Below are positions 15,215-24,851 of a DNA stretch of 35,152 bases, piece after piece. The first letter of the stretch is position 1, and each line of letters begins with the position of its first letter. The DNA is taken from assembly GCA_001799395.1 (NCBI GenBank), contig MGTJ01000146.1, positions 1 through 35,152 on the forward strand, in the 5' to 3' direction. This DNA is from Desulfobacterales bacterium RIFOXYA12_FULL_46_15. GTDB lineage: Bacteria > Desulfobacterota > Desulfobacteria > Desulfobacterales > Desulfobacteraceae. The translations under genes and the position numbers were made by a program. The notes below the pieces were generated by a model. That model searched no databases and was not told the DNA's origin. It saw only the letters and a program-made list of their open reading frames with translations.

Positions 15215-17371
15215 ATGTCACTTAAAAAGAAATTAATCTTTGGCGCCATCGGACTTGTGATTCTTATCATGATTGCTACCCTGTCCTTTGTTTCCATTTT
15301 AGTTACAAAACAGAATAAAACAATTGCCAACAGCCAGGTTTTAAGCGCCATCAATGTTATCCGGCAGGATTTTCTGGACAAACAGGACAAACTTCTTGCA
15401 GATGCATTGCAGATGGCATCGGCAAATAAAATGCCATCCAAAATCGCATACCTAAACGATAACAAACATGAAAAAAATATTCACCTCCTGCATGACCAGT
15501 ACAGGACCATTGTCGATGCCATTTACCAGGTCGGACAAACCAGCGACCTGTGGAAAATGGCCATCTATGATATGGAAGGAGACCTTAAAGCTTTTGCCGT
15601 CAGAGGCAGCTTTTCCGATACCCTGGGGTATGTCCATTATAAGGCAACAACCGCTCAAACTATTGGTAAATCAGAGGAAACAAAGGTAAGTGCGGATAAG
15701 GATTTTTCTTTTTTTGTTGCAAATCTGAATAGAGGAGATGCTGTAACACGGGATGCATTTAAACAGGTGGAAACCTTTCCTGAGGCCGGTATTGATATGA
15801 AATATGACAAACCCGTGGTTACGAACCAATCTGTTGACTTTGATTATTCAGACAACAGTATCCATCTTGTTGCATCTGTCCCTATTATCGGAGATGTGTT
15901 CAATGCAACCAAAGGAAAAACAGAACTCACACAAATCGGGTTTGTCCGGGTCTGTTTCCAGTTTAAAAAAGATTTTGCAGAGAAAATGACCCAGGTGACA
16001 GGCATGAAGATCAATCTGTTTTCAAAAGACAATTTCCTCATAGGAACTTTAGAAGATTATAAAAAACCGGTAATCACCCATATTACCCATAAAGAGACCC
16101 CGGACACTCTTGAAAAGCAAAAAATTTTTGTTAATGATCTCAATCTGGTAAAAGGATCATATATTCAAGGCGCTCTTCCTTTGTATAATGGAAAAACCTT
16201 TGTTGGAATGATAGCTTCTCTTTTATCCGATGACATCATTAAAAACAATTCATGGCAAATTATCAAGCTTATGGCCATTGTCGCCCTTGTGTGTATTCTT
16301 TTTGTCATCCCGGTTACCATTGTTTTTGCAAACTCGTTCATCAACCCTATCCTGAAAATTGTCGCCGGCCTGGACGACCTTGCCAAGGGAGAAGGGGATC
16401 TGACAAAGCGCCTTGAAATCAAATCCAGAGATGAAATCGGAAAACTCGCAGCTTGTTTCAATACCTTCATGGACAAACTCCAGGGAATCATCCGGAATAT
16501 CTCAGGCAATGCTTCGGCATTGAGCCATTCATCAACAGGCCTTTCAGATCTTTCCCATGTGATGTCAAAGGGCTCTGGTGAGATGAGCGCCAAATCAAAC
16601 AGTGTTAATGACGCTTTAAAAAACATGTCTGAAAATATCGGTCACATTACTCTCAAAATGGATGAGGCCTCATCCAACATCCACATGGTTTCTTCAGCAA
16701 CTGAAGAAATGACCAGTACCATCAATGAGATCGCCAGAAATTCGGAAAATGCCCGCTCCATTGCAGAGCAGGCTGTTGTCCAGGCCCGGAATTCATCAGA
16801 CCGGCTGTCGGAATTAAGAAATGCAGCAGTTGAAATCGGTAAAGTGACCGAAGCCATCAACCAGATTTCCGAACAGACCAATCTTCTGGCTTTAAATGCC
16901 ACCATTGAATCTGCCAGGGCTGGAGATGCCGGAAAAGGCTTTGCCGTAGTGGCCAATGAAATTAAGGAACTTGCCCACCAGACGGCAAAAGCCACCCATG
17001 AAATTGAGGACAAGGTAAATGAAATTCAAAAAATGGTGAAGAATTCCACCACCGAAATGAACAGCACTCTTGAAGTGGTTGATAATATCAATGCAATCGT
17101 TGCTCAGATCGCTTCGGCAGTGGAAGAACAATCAGCAACCACCAAGGAAATTGCCATCAATATTTCAAGTGCCTATAACGGAGTCCAGGATGTCAATGTC
17201 AATGTCACAAAAACCAATGATTCCACAGGGCAAATCAGCCAGGATATGGTGGATGTGGATAAGAACTCCAATGATATTTCTGAAAAAAGTGCTCAGGTAG
17301 AAGAAAGCGCAGGTGAATTAATGAAGCTTGCCATTCAGCTTGAAAACCTGGTCAGCCAGTTTAAAATTTAA
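15215..17371 (+). CDS. Methyl-accepting chemotaxis protein with a periplasmic sensing domain
   Basis: A 718-residue transmembrane receptor. TM1 spans about 9-31, a periplasmic sensor domain of about 320 residues follows (35-350, length suggests a double-Cache-like fold), TM2 about 352-376, HAMP about 377-430, and then the cytoplasmic signalling domain. The highly conserved hairpin tip lies near 550-587 ([20 protein letters not shown], then [12 protein letters not shown]). Methylation-site-like EE and QE pairs flank it. GAAAGGA precedes the ATG. It sits between a D-amino-acid transaminase gene and a kynureninase gene with gaps of about 20 bases, so it probably senses an amino acid or kynurenine-like compound handled by those enzymes. 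Confidence 0.9.
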   Translation: MSLKKKLIFGAIGLVILIMIATLSFVSILVTKQNKTIANSQVLSAINVIRQDFLDKQDKLLADALQMASANKMPSKIAYLNDNKHEKNIHLLHDQYRTIVDAIYQVGQTSDLWKMAIYDMEGDLKAFAVRGSFSDTLGYVHYKATTAQTIGKSEETKVSADKDFSFFVANLNRGDAVTRDAFKQVETFPEAGIDMKYDKPVVTNQSVDFDYSDNSIHLVASVPIIGDVFNATKGKTELTQIGFVRVCFQFKKDFAEKMTQVTGMKINLFSKDNFLIGTLEDYKKPVITHITHKETPDTLEKQKIFVNDLNLVKGSYIQGALPLYNGKTFVGMIASLLSDDIIKNNSWQIIKLMAIVALVCILFVIPVTIVFANSFINPILKIVAGLDDLAKGEGDLTKRLEIKSRDEIGKLAACFNTFMDKLQGIIRNISGNASALSHSSTGLSDLSHVMSKGSGEMSAKSNSVNDALKNMSENIGHITLKMDEASSNIHMVSSATEEMTSTINEIARNSENARSIAEQAVVQARNSSDRLSELRNAAVEIGKVTEAINQISEQTNLLALNATIESARAGDAGKGFAVVANEIKELAHQTAKATHEIEDKVNEIQKMVKNSTTEMNSTLEVVDNINAIVAQIASAVEEQSATTKEIAINISSAYNGVQDVNVNVTKTNDSTGQISQDMVDVDKNSNDISEKSAQVEESAGELMKLAIQLENLVSQFKI

Positions 17372-17391
17372 ACCGGACAAAGGATTTTTGT

Positions 17392-18687
17392 GTGATGTCT
17401 TATACATTTGAACCACACCGGAATTTTGCAGAACGGCTCGATCGGGAAGATATCCTGAAAAAATACAGGTCTAATTTTCATATACCTGAAAATATCATTT
17501 ATATGGACGGCAATTCCCTTGGCCTTTTTTCGGAAAATGCTGAAAAAAGTATCCATCGGGTTATAAAAGAATGGAAAGAGTCTGCCATTCGCGGCTGGAT
17601 GGCAGGGGAAAAACCCTGGTTTTATCTGCCCGAAGAAATCGGAAAAAAATGTGCTTCCATTGTGGGTGCTGAAAAAGAAGAGGTCATCATGACCGGTTCA
17701 ACCACCGTGAATATCCATTCTTTGATCAGCACCTTTTATCAGCCCAAAGGGAACCGGACAAAAATAATTGCCGATGAACTTAATTTTCCATCAGATATCT
17801 ATGCCCTCAAAGGGCAGATCAGAATAAAGGGGCTTGATCCTGAAAAAGAGCTGATCCTTATCAAAAGCCATGACGGCCGATACCTGGATGAAGAGATCAT
17901 AGCCGCAGCAATGACCGATGAGGTGGCGCTGGTTTTTCTGCCCTCGGTCCTTTTCAGAAGCGGTCAGTTGCTGGATATGGCGTTTCTTACCCGGGAAGCC
18001 AGTAAAAAAGATATTTTCATCGGCTTTGACTGCTGTCATTCAGCAGGAAATATCCCCCACCGGTTTTCCGAATGGGGCCTTGATTTTGCCGTCTGGTGCA
18101 GTTATAAATATATGAATGGCGGCCCTGGAAGTCCTGCTTTTTTATATATCAATAAAAAACATTTTCATAAAACGCCTGTCCTGGCCGGTTGGTATGGCTG
18201 TGAAAAAACGCGCCAGTTTGATATGAGCATTGACTTTGGCCATTCACGGAGTGCCGGAGGCTGGCAGATTTCTACCCAGGGGATGCTGAGTGCTGCCCCC
18301 GTTGAAAGCGCGCTTGACATCATCCTGGAAGCCGGTATGGACAATATACGGGAAAAATCTAAAAAAATTACTTCTTATCTGGCTTATCTTGTGGAAATGG
18401 TTTTATCAAAAAAACCCTATAATTTTAAAATCGGAACACCCCTTGATCCTGAAAAGAGGAGCGGGCATATTGCCCTTGAGCATGAAACCGAAGCTGTTCG
18501 AATCGGTAAGGCATTGCTGGATAACCATGTTATTCCGGATTTCCGGCCTCCCAATGTTATTCGGATAGCCCCGGCACCGCTTTACAATACCTATCTTGAA
18601 GTCTATGAAATGGTTCAGATACTCAAAAAGATAATGGATACAAAAGAGTATGAGCATTATTCAAAGGAAAGGGGAACCGTTTCCTGA
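17392..18687 (+). CDS. kynU: Kynureninase
   Basis: A 431-residue fold-type I PLP enzyme that cleaves L-kynurenine to anthranilate and alanine. Conserved blocks are YMDGNSLG near 41-48, RGWM in WKESAIRGWM, TGSTTVNIH, DELNFPSD, FDCCHSAGNIPH, and the PLP lysine K239 in CSYKYMNGGPGSPAF, all typical of KynU. Length fits the family. The start is either GTG at 17392 or ATG at 17395; AGGA lies seven or ten bases upstream. It is the last gene of the dat-chemoreceptor operon, 20 bases after the receptor. No tryptophan dioxygenase or formamidase gene is visible, so kynurenine may be imported. Confidence 0.9.
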   Translation: MMSYTFEPHRNFAERLDREDILKKYRSNFHIPENIIYMDGNSLGLFSENAEKSIHRVIKEWKESAIRGWMAGEKPWFYLPEEIGKKCASIVGAEKEEVIMTGSTTVNIHSLISTFYQPKGNRTKIIADELNFPSDIYALKGQIRIKGLDPEKELILIKSHDGRYLDEEIIAAAMTDEVALVFLPSVLFRSGQLLDMAFLTREASKKDIFIGFDCCHSAGNIPHRFSEWGLDFAVWCSYKYMNGGPGSPAFLYINKKHFHKTPVLAGWYGCEKTRQFDMSIDFGHSRSAGGWQISTQGMLSAAPVESALDIILEAGMDNIREKSKKITSYLAYLVEMVLSKKPYNFKIGTPLDPEKRSGHIALEHETEAVRIGKALLDNHVIPDFRPPNVIRIAPAPLYNTYLEVYEMVQILKKIMDTKEYEHYSKERGTVS

Positions 18688-18734
18688 GATTCATGGTTCT
18701 TTTGCTGCCGGAAAGCCTGCCTGAAATTGTGTTT

Positions 18735-19139
18735 TTATTTCAGGAGTTCATACAAGAGAATGCATCCACACAGGGTAAATCCGATATTATATATCCATCT
18801 GGATTGTTGATATTCTTTGATATAGCCAGCCGGAAAACCAAATGCCTTCATTTTACGAATTACTCGAATTGAGATAAAAAAAAGAAAAAAAAGAAAAAAT
18901 AAAATTAATATGACAAAGGCTGCATTGGAAAAAGCAGGTTTTAGATAAGTTATGGTGATATAGCCTGTAAAGCCAATAATGACCGGTATCAGATAAAATC
19001 TGCCGGACCCGGAAAATTGTTTATATAGAAGAAGTTTCTCCTGCTCTGAAAGCAGTTCCAGGGCTTCCTTTGAAATCGATCTGCTGAAATAGATACATAC
19101 CATCAGAATTATCAGTCCGACACTGAGAAGATTCGACAT
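18735..19139 (-). CDS. Hypothetical four-helix membrane protein
   Basis: A 134-residue protein with hydrophobic segments at about 4-20, 47-65, 72-92 and 114-131, and a charged loop between helices 1 and 2 (SKEALELLSEQEKLLLYKQF). I recognise no family. A hairpin (CCTGAAAT and ATTTCAGG at 18720-18744) overlaps its 3' end and may mark the convergent end with kynU. It follows the GNAT gene on the minus strand with a 43-base gap. Confidence 0.6.
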   Translation of the reverse strand: MSNLLSVGLIILMVCIYFSRSISKEALELLSEQEKLLLYKQFSGSGRFYLIPVIIGFTGYITITYLKPAFSNAAFVILILFFLFFLFFISIRVIRKMKAFGFPAGYIKEYQQSRWIYNIGFTLCGCILLYELLK

Positions 19140-19182
19140 TCATACTCCTTCTGAATAAAAAATTCGGGAACCAACAGACAGG

Positions 19183-19623
19183 TTACAATCTCTTTTTCAG
19201 ATTGATGAATTCGCTTCTCTCAAACCCCAGTTTTTTAAAAAAGGACAGTACATCCGTTGAATCCCAGAGAACTGAAGAATATATATTTTCGACCCCTTTT
19301 TCTTTATAGATATCACAGATCTTCCGGGCAAGGGTCAGTCCAATGCCCTGGCCCATATATTCAGGGTGTACACCGATGGCCATGATCCAGGCACTTTTTT
19401 TAATTCCAAACCCGGCATACAAGGTTGTACTGATCATATACCCCACAACCCTTCCGTTGATTTCAGCCACAAGGTTCAGTTTGCCTCTGTTTTCAGATAT
19501 CTGCTGTTTTACGAATTTTTCAAAATCAATTGAGCCGTCTTCCTCTGAGATTGCCCTTCTTATCTGTTGAATGGCCGATGCATCTTTAAGCGTGATTTCT
19601 CTTATGTTAACTGTATGTTCCAC
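19183..19623 (-). CDS. GNAT-family N-acetyltransferase
   Basis: A 146-residue GCN5-related acetyltransferase. NIREITLKDASAIQQIRR opens the fold. The acetyl-CoA pyrophosphate loop is the HPEYMGQGIGLTLA region (about 89-102, Q/G-x-G-x-G/A pattern), and the C-terminal SFFKKLGFERSEF is the family's usual ending. The acceptor substrate is unknown. AGGGAGGA precedes the ATG. It lies between a DUF2080 gene (14-base gap) and a membrane protein gene on the minus strand, which suggests co-transcription. Confidence 0.85.
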   Translation of the reverse strand: MEHTVNIREITLKDASAIQQIRRAISEEDGSIDFEKFVKQQISENRGKLNLVAEINGRVVGYMISTTLYAGFGIKKSAWIMAIGVHPEYMGQGIGLTLARKICDIYKEKGVENIYSSVLWDSTDVLSFFKKLGFERSEFINLKKRL

Positions 19624-19637
19624 AAGATCCTCCCTTG

Positions 19638-19823
19638 TTATTCGACTTTAATGATCTTTACGGTATGCCCGACCCAGTTTGGCGGAAGGTAAATTCTACC
19701 GCTGTTGCCACTGGATTTAACTTCTTTCTCGATCATTTCTTCACCATAAACTTCAAATTTTACTTTTGTTTGAGGTAAAGATTTTTTTTCCGTATCTTTT
19801 TCCAGTTTTTCTTTATCTGCCAT
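19638..19823 (-). CDS. DUF2080-family small protein (AbrB/SpoVT-like)
   Basis: A 61-residue protein. The C-terminal block VKSSGNSGRIYLPPNWVGHT followed by VKIIKV is the hallmark of DUF2080, often labelled transposon-encoded protein in databases and related to swapped-hairpin AbrB DNA-binding domains. The N-terminus is Lys/Glu-rich. It heads a three-gene minus-strand cluster with the GNAT gene. It may regulate this small cluster. No transposase or inverted terminal repeat is visible beside it. Confidence 0.7.
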   Translation of the reverse strand: MADKEKLEKDTEKKSLPQTKVKFEVYGEEMIEKEVKSSGNSGRIYLPPNWVGHTVKIIKVE

Positions 19824-19971
19824 ATGGCGCCCTTTTTTACCCTAAACTGCTTTTTAACAAATATTGGATTATAGCTTAATTTTATCTGTTATATAGCTAT
19901 AATTATATTTTTTTGCCTATATTTACAATCTTTAATTTTAATTTTCCTCAAATTGCCTGTATTAATAAAAA

Positions 19972-20006
19972 CAGGCGGGCAAGGATTAATCATCCCTGCC
20001 CGCCCG
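19972..20006 (-). terminator. Rho-independent terminator of the pad-like operon
   Basis: A 15-base stem on the minus strand (including two G-U pairs) around a 5-base loop, followed immediately by TTTTT. It lies 16 bases after the stop of the NrfD-type gene. Confidence 0.85.
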
Positions 20007-20022
20007 TTATCAGAACATTTGC

Positions 20023-20937
20023 TTATTGTCTTGTTAAGAGCGGTTTATATACCGCACTTTTCATAATCACATATCTTACTGCAAGATCCCCGGCAAAAAC
20101 AGATGCCAGCCTTAAAAAGATCCAGAAGGCATTTGTGTCTCCGCCCCACATGATCAGGGTCAAAATCAGCGGAAGTGCTACACCGAGACCTCCGACGCCG
20201 ATGAGAGATATCCTCTTTAGTTCCCCTGTTCCCTGCATGATGATGGATTCTTTCCCGATCTCACTGCTGTGATAGGTTCCCCAGGCATAGAGAATGATGC
20301 AAAGAACATAGGCAAAGAAAAATACTTCAGCCCATACTTCCATTCCGGAAGCTATTTCTGCAGGTTTTGAAACGACAAACATGAATTGCAGGAGCTGGTA
20401 CCCGACCCATACGCCGGAAATAACGGACAAGGGCAGGACCATGGTTGAACTCCAGGCAGGAAGCGCCCTGATAACATTCATGGTGGCAAAACCGTGGGAG
20501 ATGATGAGAAGACACAGGATTCCCATAATTATATTAAATACAACATTAAAGCTGCTGCCGCTTATAATCTGTAAAAATCCCATGACGGCAAAAACCCCGA
20601 TAATCCATATACCGCGGGATAACTCAGATGTTTTGGGTTTCATGATCATACGCCAGGCCCTGAGCGGATTTCCCAGATACAAGATATGAATGGCTCCCCC
20701 AAGGATCAGGGTAATGAGCCAGCCCAGGATCAATCCGGCCTTAAACTCATAAAACAGTGAAACAAAATACAGACCTGCCCCGATTTCAGAAAAAAAGAAG
20801 GCCAGCCAGAGAAAAATTCCCTGGTTATCAATCCATTGCTGCTGACGGGTAGGGTTAACCATCCACTCATAGGGTTTAAGCCCGCTGCCGTCAGGAGGAA
20901 ACATGGTCTGTACAAGATGATGAATTTTATTACTCAT
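20023..20937 (-). CDS. padD-like: NrfD/PsrC-type membrane anchor subunit (PadD-like)
   Basis: A 304-residue polytopic inner membrane protein with about eight to nine helices from residue 35 onward. FLWLAFFFSEIGAGLYF at about 42-58 and the GGAIHILYLGNPLRAWRM region at about 80-97 are typical of NrfD/PsrC quinone-interacting subunits. In complexes of this kind the subunit passes electrons from the Fe-S subunit to the quinone pool. It starts 14 bases after the catalytic-subunit stop and ends the seven-gene operon. The PadD comparison rests on neighbouring genes, not on sequence recall. Confidence 0.75.
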   Translation of the reverse strand: MSNKIHHLVQTMFPPDGSGLKPYEWMVNPTRQQQWIDNQGIFLWLAFFFSEIGAGLYFVSLFYEFKAGLILGWLITLILGGAIHILYLGNPLRAWRMIMKPKTSELSRGIWIIGVFAVMGFLQIISGSSFNVVFNIIMGILCLLIISHGFATMNVIRALPAWSSTMVLPLSVISGVWVGYQLLQFMFVVSKPAEIASGMEVWAEVFFFAYVLCIILYAWGTYHSSEIGKESIIMQGTGELKRISLIGVGGLGVALPLILTLIMWGGDTNAFWIFLRLASVFAGDLAVRYVIMKSAVYKPLLTRQ

Positions 20938-20951
20938 TTTATATCCCTCCT

Positions 20952-23558
20952 TTAATCTTTATAAATTTTAACTGCAACAGCGGTTTCCATATTACCGGCA
21001 ACCGGGTCAAAATACCTGAATTTAGCAGGCAACAGCTTACAGAAGTTAGCGCCTTTACCTTTGGCTATGGGCCGCCCGTCAGCCCACAATCCGCCCTGGC
21101 CGGCTATACCGACAACTTTGGGGCTCTGGGCTTCCATGGTCTTCACAATACCGTTTTCTTTAACACCATATTTGTTTTCAATCCAGATGATATCCCCGTC
21201 TTTCAAACCTCTTTGTTTTGCCATGGTCGTGTTCAAGGTAATGGTAAACGTGTAGGGGCACATCTTGGATACTTCATCAATATACGGATTCTGGAACGTG
21301 GTATTGTTGGTGTGCAAAATATCCCTGTATGAAAATGCTATCAGATCAAATTCATTGTCCAGATCCTTGTGGGATTCTGGCCAAAACCAGGTCGGCAGCG
21401 GTGTATACTGATCCCAATCCATCCACAGATCAAATCCGACCTCATCAAATATCTTTTTCATGCCCCGTTTGTCATGAATCAGGTATTCCATGTAAACCGG
21501 GCACCGGGTATCAATATTCCATCTCCAGTAGACATCATCAATGGCCTTATTCCAGGTCGCATATCCCTGTTTCTGAACCTTATCCGCATCCTTACCATAA
21601 ACCCATTTCAGGAATCTTTCACCGATCTGTTTCCAGGTCAACACTTCACCGGGTTTGATTTGCAGTTCCGGATCCTGGACCCCATAGTACGAGTTGAGCT
21701 TGGCATTAAATTTATCCAGAACGCCAACGCGGTTGGCAATATCGATATAAACATCCATGAAGAACCTGGACTCACCAACCGGTTTGGCCACAGGCTGCTG
21801 CATGTGCACATACCAGTCTTCATGGGAGGGTGATCCGGAAAAAAAGAACGCATCTATTTCAGAGGACCAGCAGTCTTTTTCAAGATAGGACACATCCGGC
21901 AGAATAATATCACCAATGGCCTGGTCGGTTTCATTGACCCACAGATCCAACTGAACGACAAAGCAGTCTTTGAAATTTTTGACGGCTGTGGCCCAGTCGG
22001 AATTACTGATAACAAAATTCGCTGAAATTCCGAAAATCATTTCCGGTTTTGACTTCATGCCGAGTTTCTCATGGATATACTCCATTTCCTCAACATAAGG
22101 AATATGGGAAAGGGTGCAGTGGGTCCATAGATCAACACAGCCCATGTTGGTGGCCGGATAGCTGGGTGCATGGACCGGCCAGGGATCATGGGAATAGAAT
22201 ACAGAAGGTACAATAACGCCGTCCGTGCCCACAGTGCAAGTCTGCTCATAATTACCGCCCGGATAGGCTCTTCGGATGGCAGGCCATCCCAGAGTACCGC
22301 CAGGTACGTCTTCCGCACCCACCAACTGGCTCATCAAATCAATGGCAGCCACCTGATGGATACCGTTTGAATGGCCCTGCGAACCGCGGAAAGTCACTGA
22401 GGAAACCGGTCTGTAGGGATAGGTCTTTCCCTCAAGGGTGATGGTGGAACCAATCTGGGCATTGTCCAACCAGCCCTTGGCCACTTCCAGGATCTTGGCT
22501 GCCGGAACAGTGGACACATCAGCTGCCCATTCGATGGTATACTGTTTTAAATGCTCTTTAAACGGAACAAAGCAGGGTCTTACCTTTTCCCCTTCATATT
22601 CGTATTCGCCATCAAGGGCACAATCTTCAAAGGCAAGAGACTTGTCATCATATTCCTTGACTTTGCCTTCCCTGCTGTCAAATATTAACGGCTTTTTACT
22701 TTCTACATGACGCATGTATGTACCGTCGTCTTTAATCAGATATGGGAAATTGGTTTTGGCTTTAAGGTAAATCTCATCCATCTCACCGCGGATGTTCACA
22801 ATATAGTTGGCAATGGCAAGCCCCACGGCTGTATCCGTACCCGGAAGAATGGCCACCCATTCGGTGGCCTTACCGCCTGCAAAATTCCCCATGGGATCAA
22901 ATACGATTTCCTTGATACCGCGCCGGACCGCATCCGCTCTCAGGCGGGCATTGGTCATGGCGGAGTGTCCGGAACCAGTGCCTTTACTGGAACCCCATTT
23001 CAATACATATTTGGTATAACGCCAGTCCGGTGCAATGGACCAGGCACCATGGATCAGACCACCCAGCATGTGACAGGCATTTCCGCAGTGAAGACTTCCG
23101 CCGCCGATGATGAAATTACCATTGTTCTTTACGCCAAAGGCCTGGGCATAAAAATAGGGGTGGTTGTGGGGGCCGTCAGACGCTCTCATGGTCTGGTTCG
23201 TGAAAAGAATCTTGTTGGGGTCGTCTTCCATGATTTTTTTCATCCTGGTGGCAATGATGTCCAGGGCTTCATCCCATTCAATCTCTTTCCATTTCGGGTC
23301 TACCCCGATCCCTTTTTCCGGATTGGTTCTTAACAGAGGTTTTTTAATCCGGTTGGGATCATGATAATACATCAGCCCTGCGGTTCCTTTACCGCAAAGC
23401 CCTGCATTGGCTCCACCCATTGTGCTTTCTTTGATTCCCTCAATTTTGACGGGAACACCGTTGACCACCCTGACTTTTGCGCCGCAACCGCAGTAACATA
23501 CGCCACAGGTGGTATTTACCCATTTGTCTTCCCAAATTTCATCTGTTTTATAGGTCAT
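20952..23558 (-). CDS. padB-like: Molybdopterin oxidoreductase catalytic subunit, probable arylacetyl-CoA oxidizing (PadB-like)
   Basis: An 868-residue DMSO-reductase-family enzyme. The N-terminal [4Fe-4S] site uses C18, C21, C25 and C55 (TCGVCYCGCG, then GLCGKG). WDEALDIIATRM at about 95-106 starts the molybdopterin fold, and C158 or C162 in GGSLHCGNACH is a candidate metal ligand. The dinucleotide-binding C-terminal domain has TITLNTTMAKQRGLKDGDII. There is no Tat signal, so the enzyme acts in the cytoplasm, as expected for a CoA-ester substrate. It is encoded between the Fe-S and membrane subunit genes. Together with the adjacent 2-oxoacid oxidoreductase genes this resembles phenylacetyl-CoA:acceptor oxidoreductase. 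Mo versus W and the substrate are inferred. Confidence 0.7.
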   Translation of the reverse strand: MTYKTDEIWEDKWVNTTCGVCYCGCGAKVRVVNGVPVKIEGIKESTMGGANAGLCGKGTAGLMYYHDPNRIKKPLLRTNPEKGIGVDPKWKEIEWDEALDIIATRMKKIMEDDPNKILFTNQTMRASDGPHNHPYFYAQAFGVKNNGNFIIGGGSLHCGNACHMLGGLIHGAWSIAPDWRYTKYVLKWGSSKGTGSGHSAMTNARLRADAVRRGIKEIVFDPMGNFAGGKATEWVAILPGTDTAVGLAIANYIVNIRGEMDEIYLKAKTNFPYLIKDDGTYMRHVESKKPLIFDSREGKVKEYDDKSLAFEDCALDGEYEYEGEKVRPCFVPFKEHLKQYTIEWAADVSTVPAAKILEVAKGWLDNAQIGSTITLEGKTYPYRPVSSVTFRGSQGHSNGIHQVAAIDLMSQLVGAEDVPGGTLGWPAIRRAYPGGNYEQTCTVGTDGVIVPSVFYSHDPWPVHAPSYPATNMGCVDLWTHCTLSHIPYVEEMEYIHEKLGMKSKPEMIFGISANFVISNSDWATAVKNFKDCFVVQLDLWVNETDQAIGDIILPDVSYLEKDCWSSEIDAFFFSGSPSHEDWYVHMQQPVAKPVGESRFFMDVYIDIANRVGVLDKFNAKLNSYYGVQDPELQIKPGEVLTWKQIGERFLKWVYGKDADKVQKQGYATWNKAIDDVYWRWNIDTRCPVYMEYLIHDKRGMKKIFDEVGFDLWMDWDQYTPLPTWFWPESHKDLDNEFDLIAFSYRDILHTNNTTFQNPYIDEVSKMCPYTFTITLNTTMAKQRGLKDGDIIWIENKYGVKENGIVKTMEAQSPKVVGIAGQGGLWADGRPIAKGKGANFCKLLPAKFRYFDPVAGNMETAVAVKIYKD

Positions 23559-23573
23559 GTTTCCCCCTGTAAA

Positions 23574-24230
23574 TTAATCGATATAATAAACCGCCGGTTC
23601 AGTACCAAATTCTTTCCGGAGCTGTTTACCCTTTTTCTCCATGATCATTCGGTTGATTTCACTGTTAGGATCATCCAAGTCACCGAAAACCCTTGCATTG
23701 ACCGGACAGATATTCACGCATGCAGGAGATGCATCCTCATCCTTACCCGGCGTAAGACCCTTTTTCAAACCGTCTTCTATTCTTTCCGAGCAGAAATTAC
23801 ATTTGATGACTGTTCCCAATTTAAAGGGGTAAAGCTTTTCGCCGATCAATTCCATTTCAGTTTTACCCTGGCCCGGAAAATATTCCTTATCTTTGACTTT
23901 CTGATCATAATAGGTTCTCTGCTGGTACGGACAACTGACAAGGCAGGCCCTGCAACCCACACATTTTGTATCATCAATGGCTACGATCCCGTCTTCTCTC
24001 ACATAGGTCGCTCCGGTGGGGCAAGCTTCCACGCAAGCGGCATCAGAACAATGATTGCAGAGAATCGGATAAATCAGTTTGCTGGATGATGGAAATTTTC
24101 CGGTCTCCCCGATGAGTACCCTGTTAAAGAATACCCCAGGAGGAAGAAAATGCTCCTCTTTACATGCAATGGTGCAGCCCCAGCAGGCAATACACCTTTT
24201 AACGTCAATTACCATTCCCCATCTAGGCAT
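23574..24230 (-). CDS. padC-like: Four-cluster ferredoxin-like subunit of the Mo oxidoreductase (PadC-like)
   Basis: A 218-residue electron-transfer subunit of the DmsB/PsrB/PhsB type. Cysteine groups for four [4Fe-4S] clusters are visible: CIACWGCTIAC near 13-23, CNHCSDAACVEACP near 58-71, CVGCRACLVSCP near 90-101, and CNFCSE with CVNICP near 142-176. It lacks a signal peptide, matching the cytoplasmic catalytic subunit. It starts 57 bases after the gamma-subunit gene and ends 15 bases before the catalytic-subunit gene. It relays electrons to the NrfD anchor. Confidence 0.85.
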   Translation of the reverse strand: MPRWGMVIDVKRCIACWGCTIACKEEHFLPPGVFFNRVLIGETGKFPSSSKLIYPILCNHCSDAACVEACPTGATYVREDGIVAIDDTKCVGCRACLVSCPYQQRTYYDQKVKDKEYFPGQGKTEMELIGEKLYPFKLGTVIKCNFCSERIEDGLKKGLTPGKDEDASPACVNICPVNARVFGDLDDPNSEINRMIMEKKGKQLRKEFGTEPAVYYID

Positions 24231-24287
24231 AATAACTCCTTATTAAAATTAAAGTTATACCCTTATTGATCTTTATTATCCCTGGTT

Positions 24288-24836
24288 TTAAAGATCAAAT
24301 AATTGAACTTCTTCAAATCCCCGTTTTGCACATATGATATTGGCAGCAAGCTTTTTCCCGGAAAAATAATCCTGAAGTGCATCGCAGCAAGGTTCAATAT
24401 CCAATAACCCCGACAATCTGGCAAATGCGCCGACAACTACTGTGTTGGGTATGACAAGGCCGATTTCTTCCTGTGCAATTTTATTGGCATTAATGATCCC
24501 GAGCTTTCTTAAATTCTCATGGGAAACATTAATCGTATTGTCTGAGTCATTGAGCAGCATCATACCGCCCGGCAACAGTCCCTGGAATACGGCAGGAGAA
24601 TTTCTCTGGCTCGGATCAAGGACTACGATAATATCCGGATTATAGATCTGTGTTTTCTCTCTGACCGGCTTATCGGAAAACCGGCCGAATGCAGTAACTG
24701 GTGCGCCTCTCCTTTCAAACCCGAACATGGGAAAACTGGCGCCGAACTGACCGGTTCTGGCAAACGCATTGGCAAGAATCTTAGATGTGGTGACAACCCC
24801 CTGCCCCCCTCTTCCATGAAATCTGACTTCACTCAT
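24288..24836 (-). CDS. 2-oxoacid:ferredoxin oxidoreductase gamma subunit
   Basis: A 182-residue subunit. HGRGGQGVVTTSKILANA at about 7-24 is the diagnostic gamma-domain motif for 2-oxoacid oxidoreductases, and IVVLDPS follows near 70. The gene begins 15 bases after the beta-subunit stop. AGGAGG precedes the ATG. In phenylglyoxylate oxidoreductase the matching subunit is PadE. The substrate class (pyruvate, 2-oxoisovalerate or aryl glyoxylate) cannot be told from this subunit. Confidence 0.88.
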   Translation of the reverse strand: MSEVRFHGRGGQGVVTTSKILANAFARTGQFGASFPMFGFERRGAPVTAFGRFSDKPVREKTQIYNPDIIVVLDPSQRNSPAVFQGLLPGGMMLLNDSDNTINVSHENLRKLGIINANKIAQEEIGLVIPNTVVVGAFARLSGLLDIEPCCDALQDYFSGKKLAANIICAKRGFEEVQLFDL

Positions 24837-24851
24837 TTTGCATTTCCTCCT

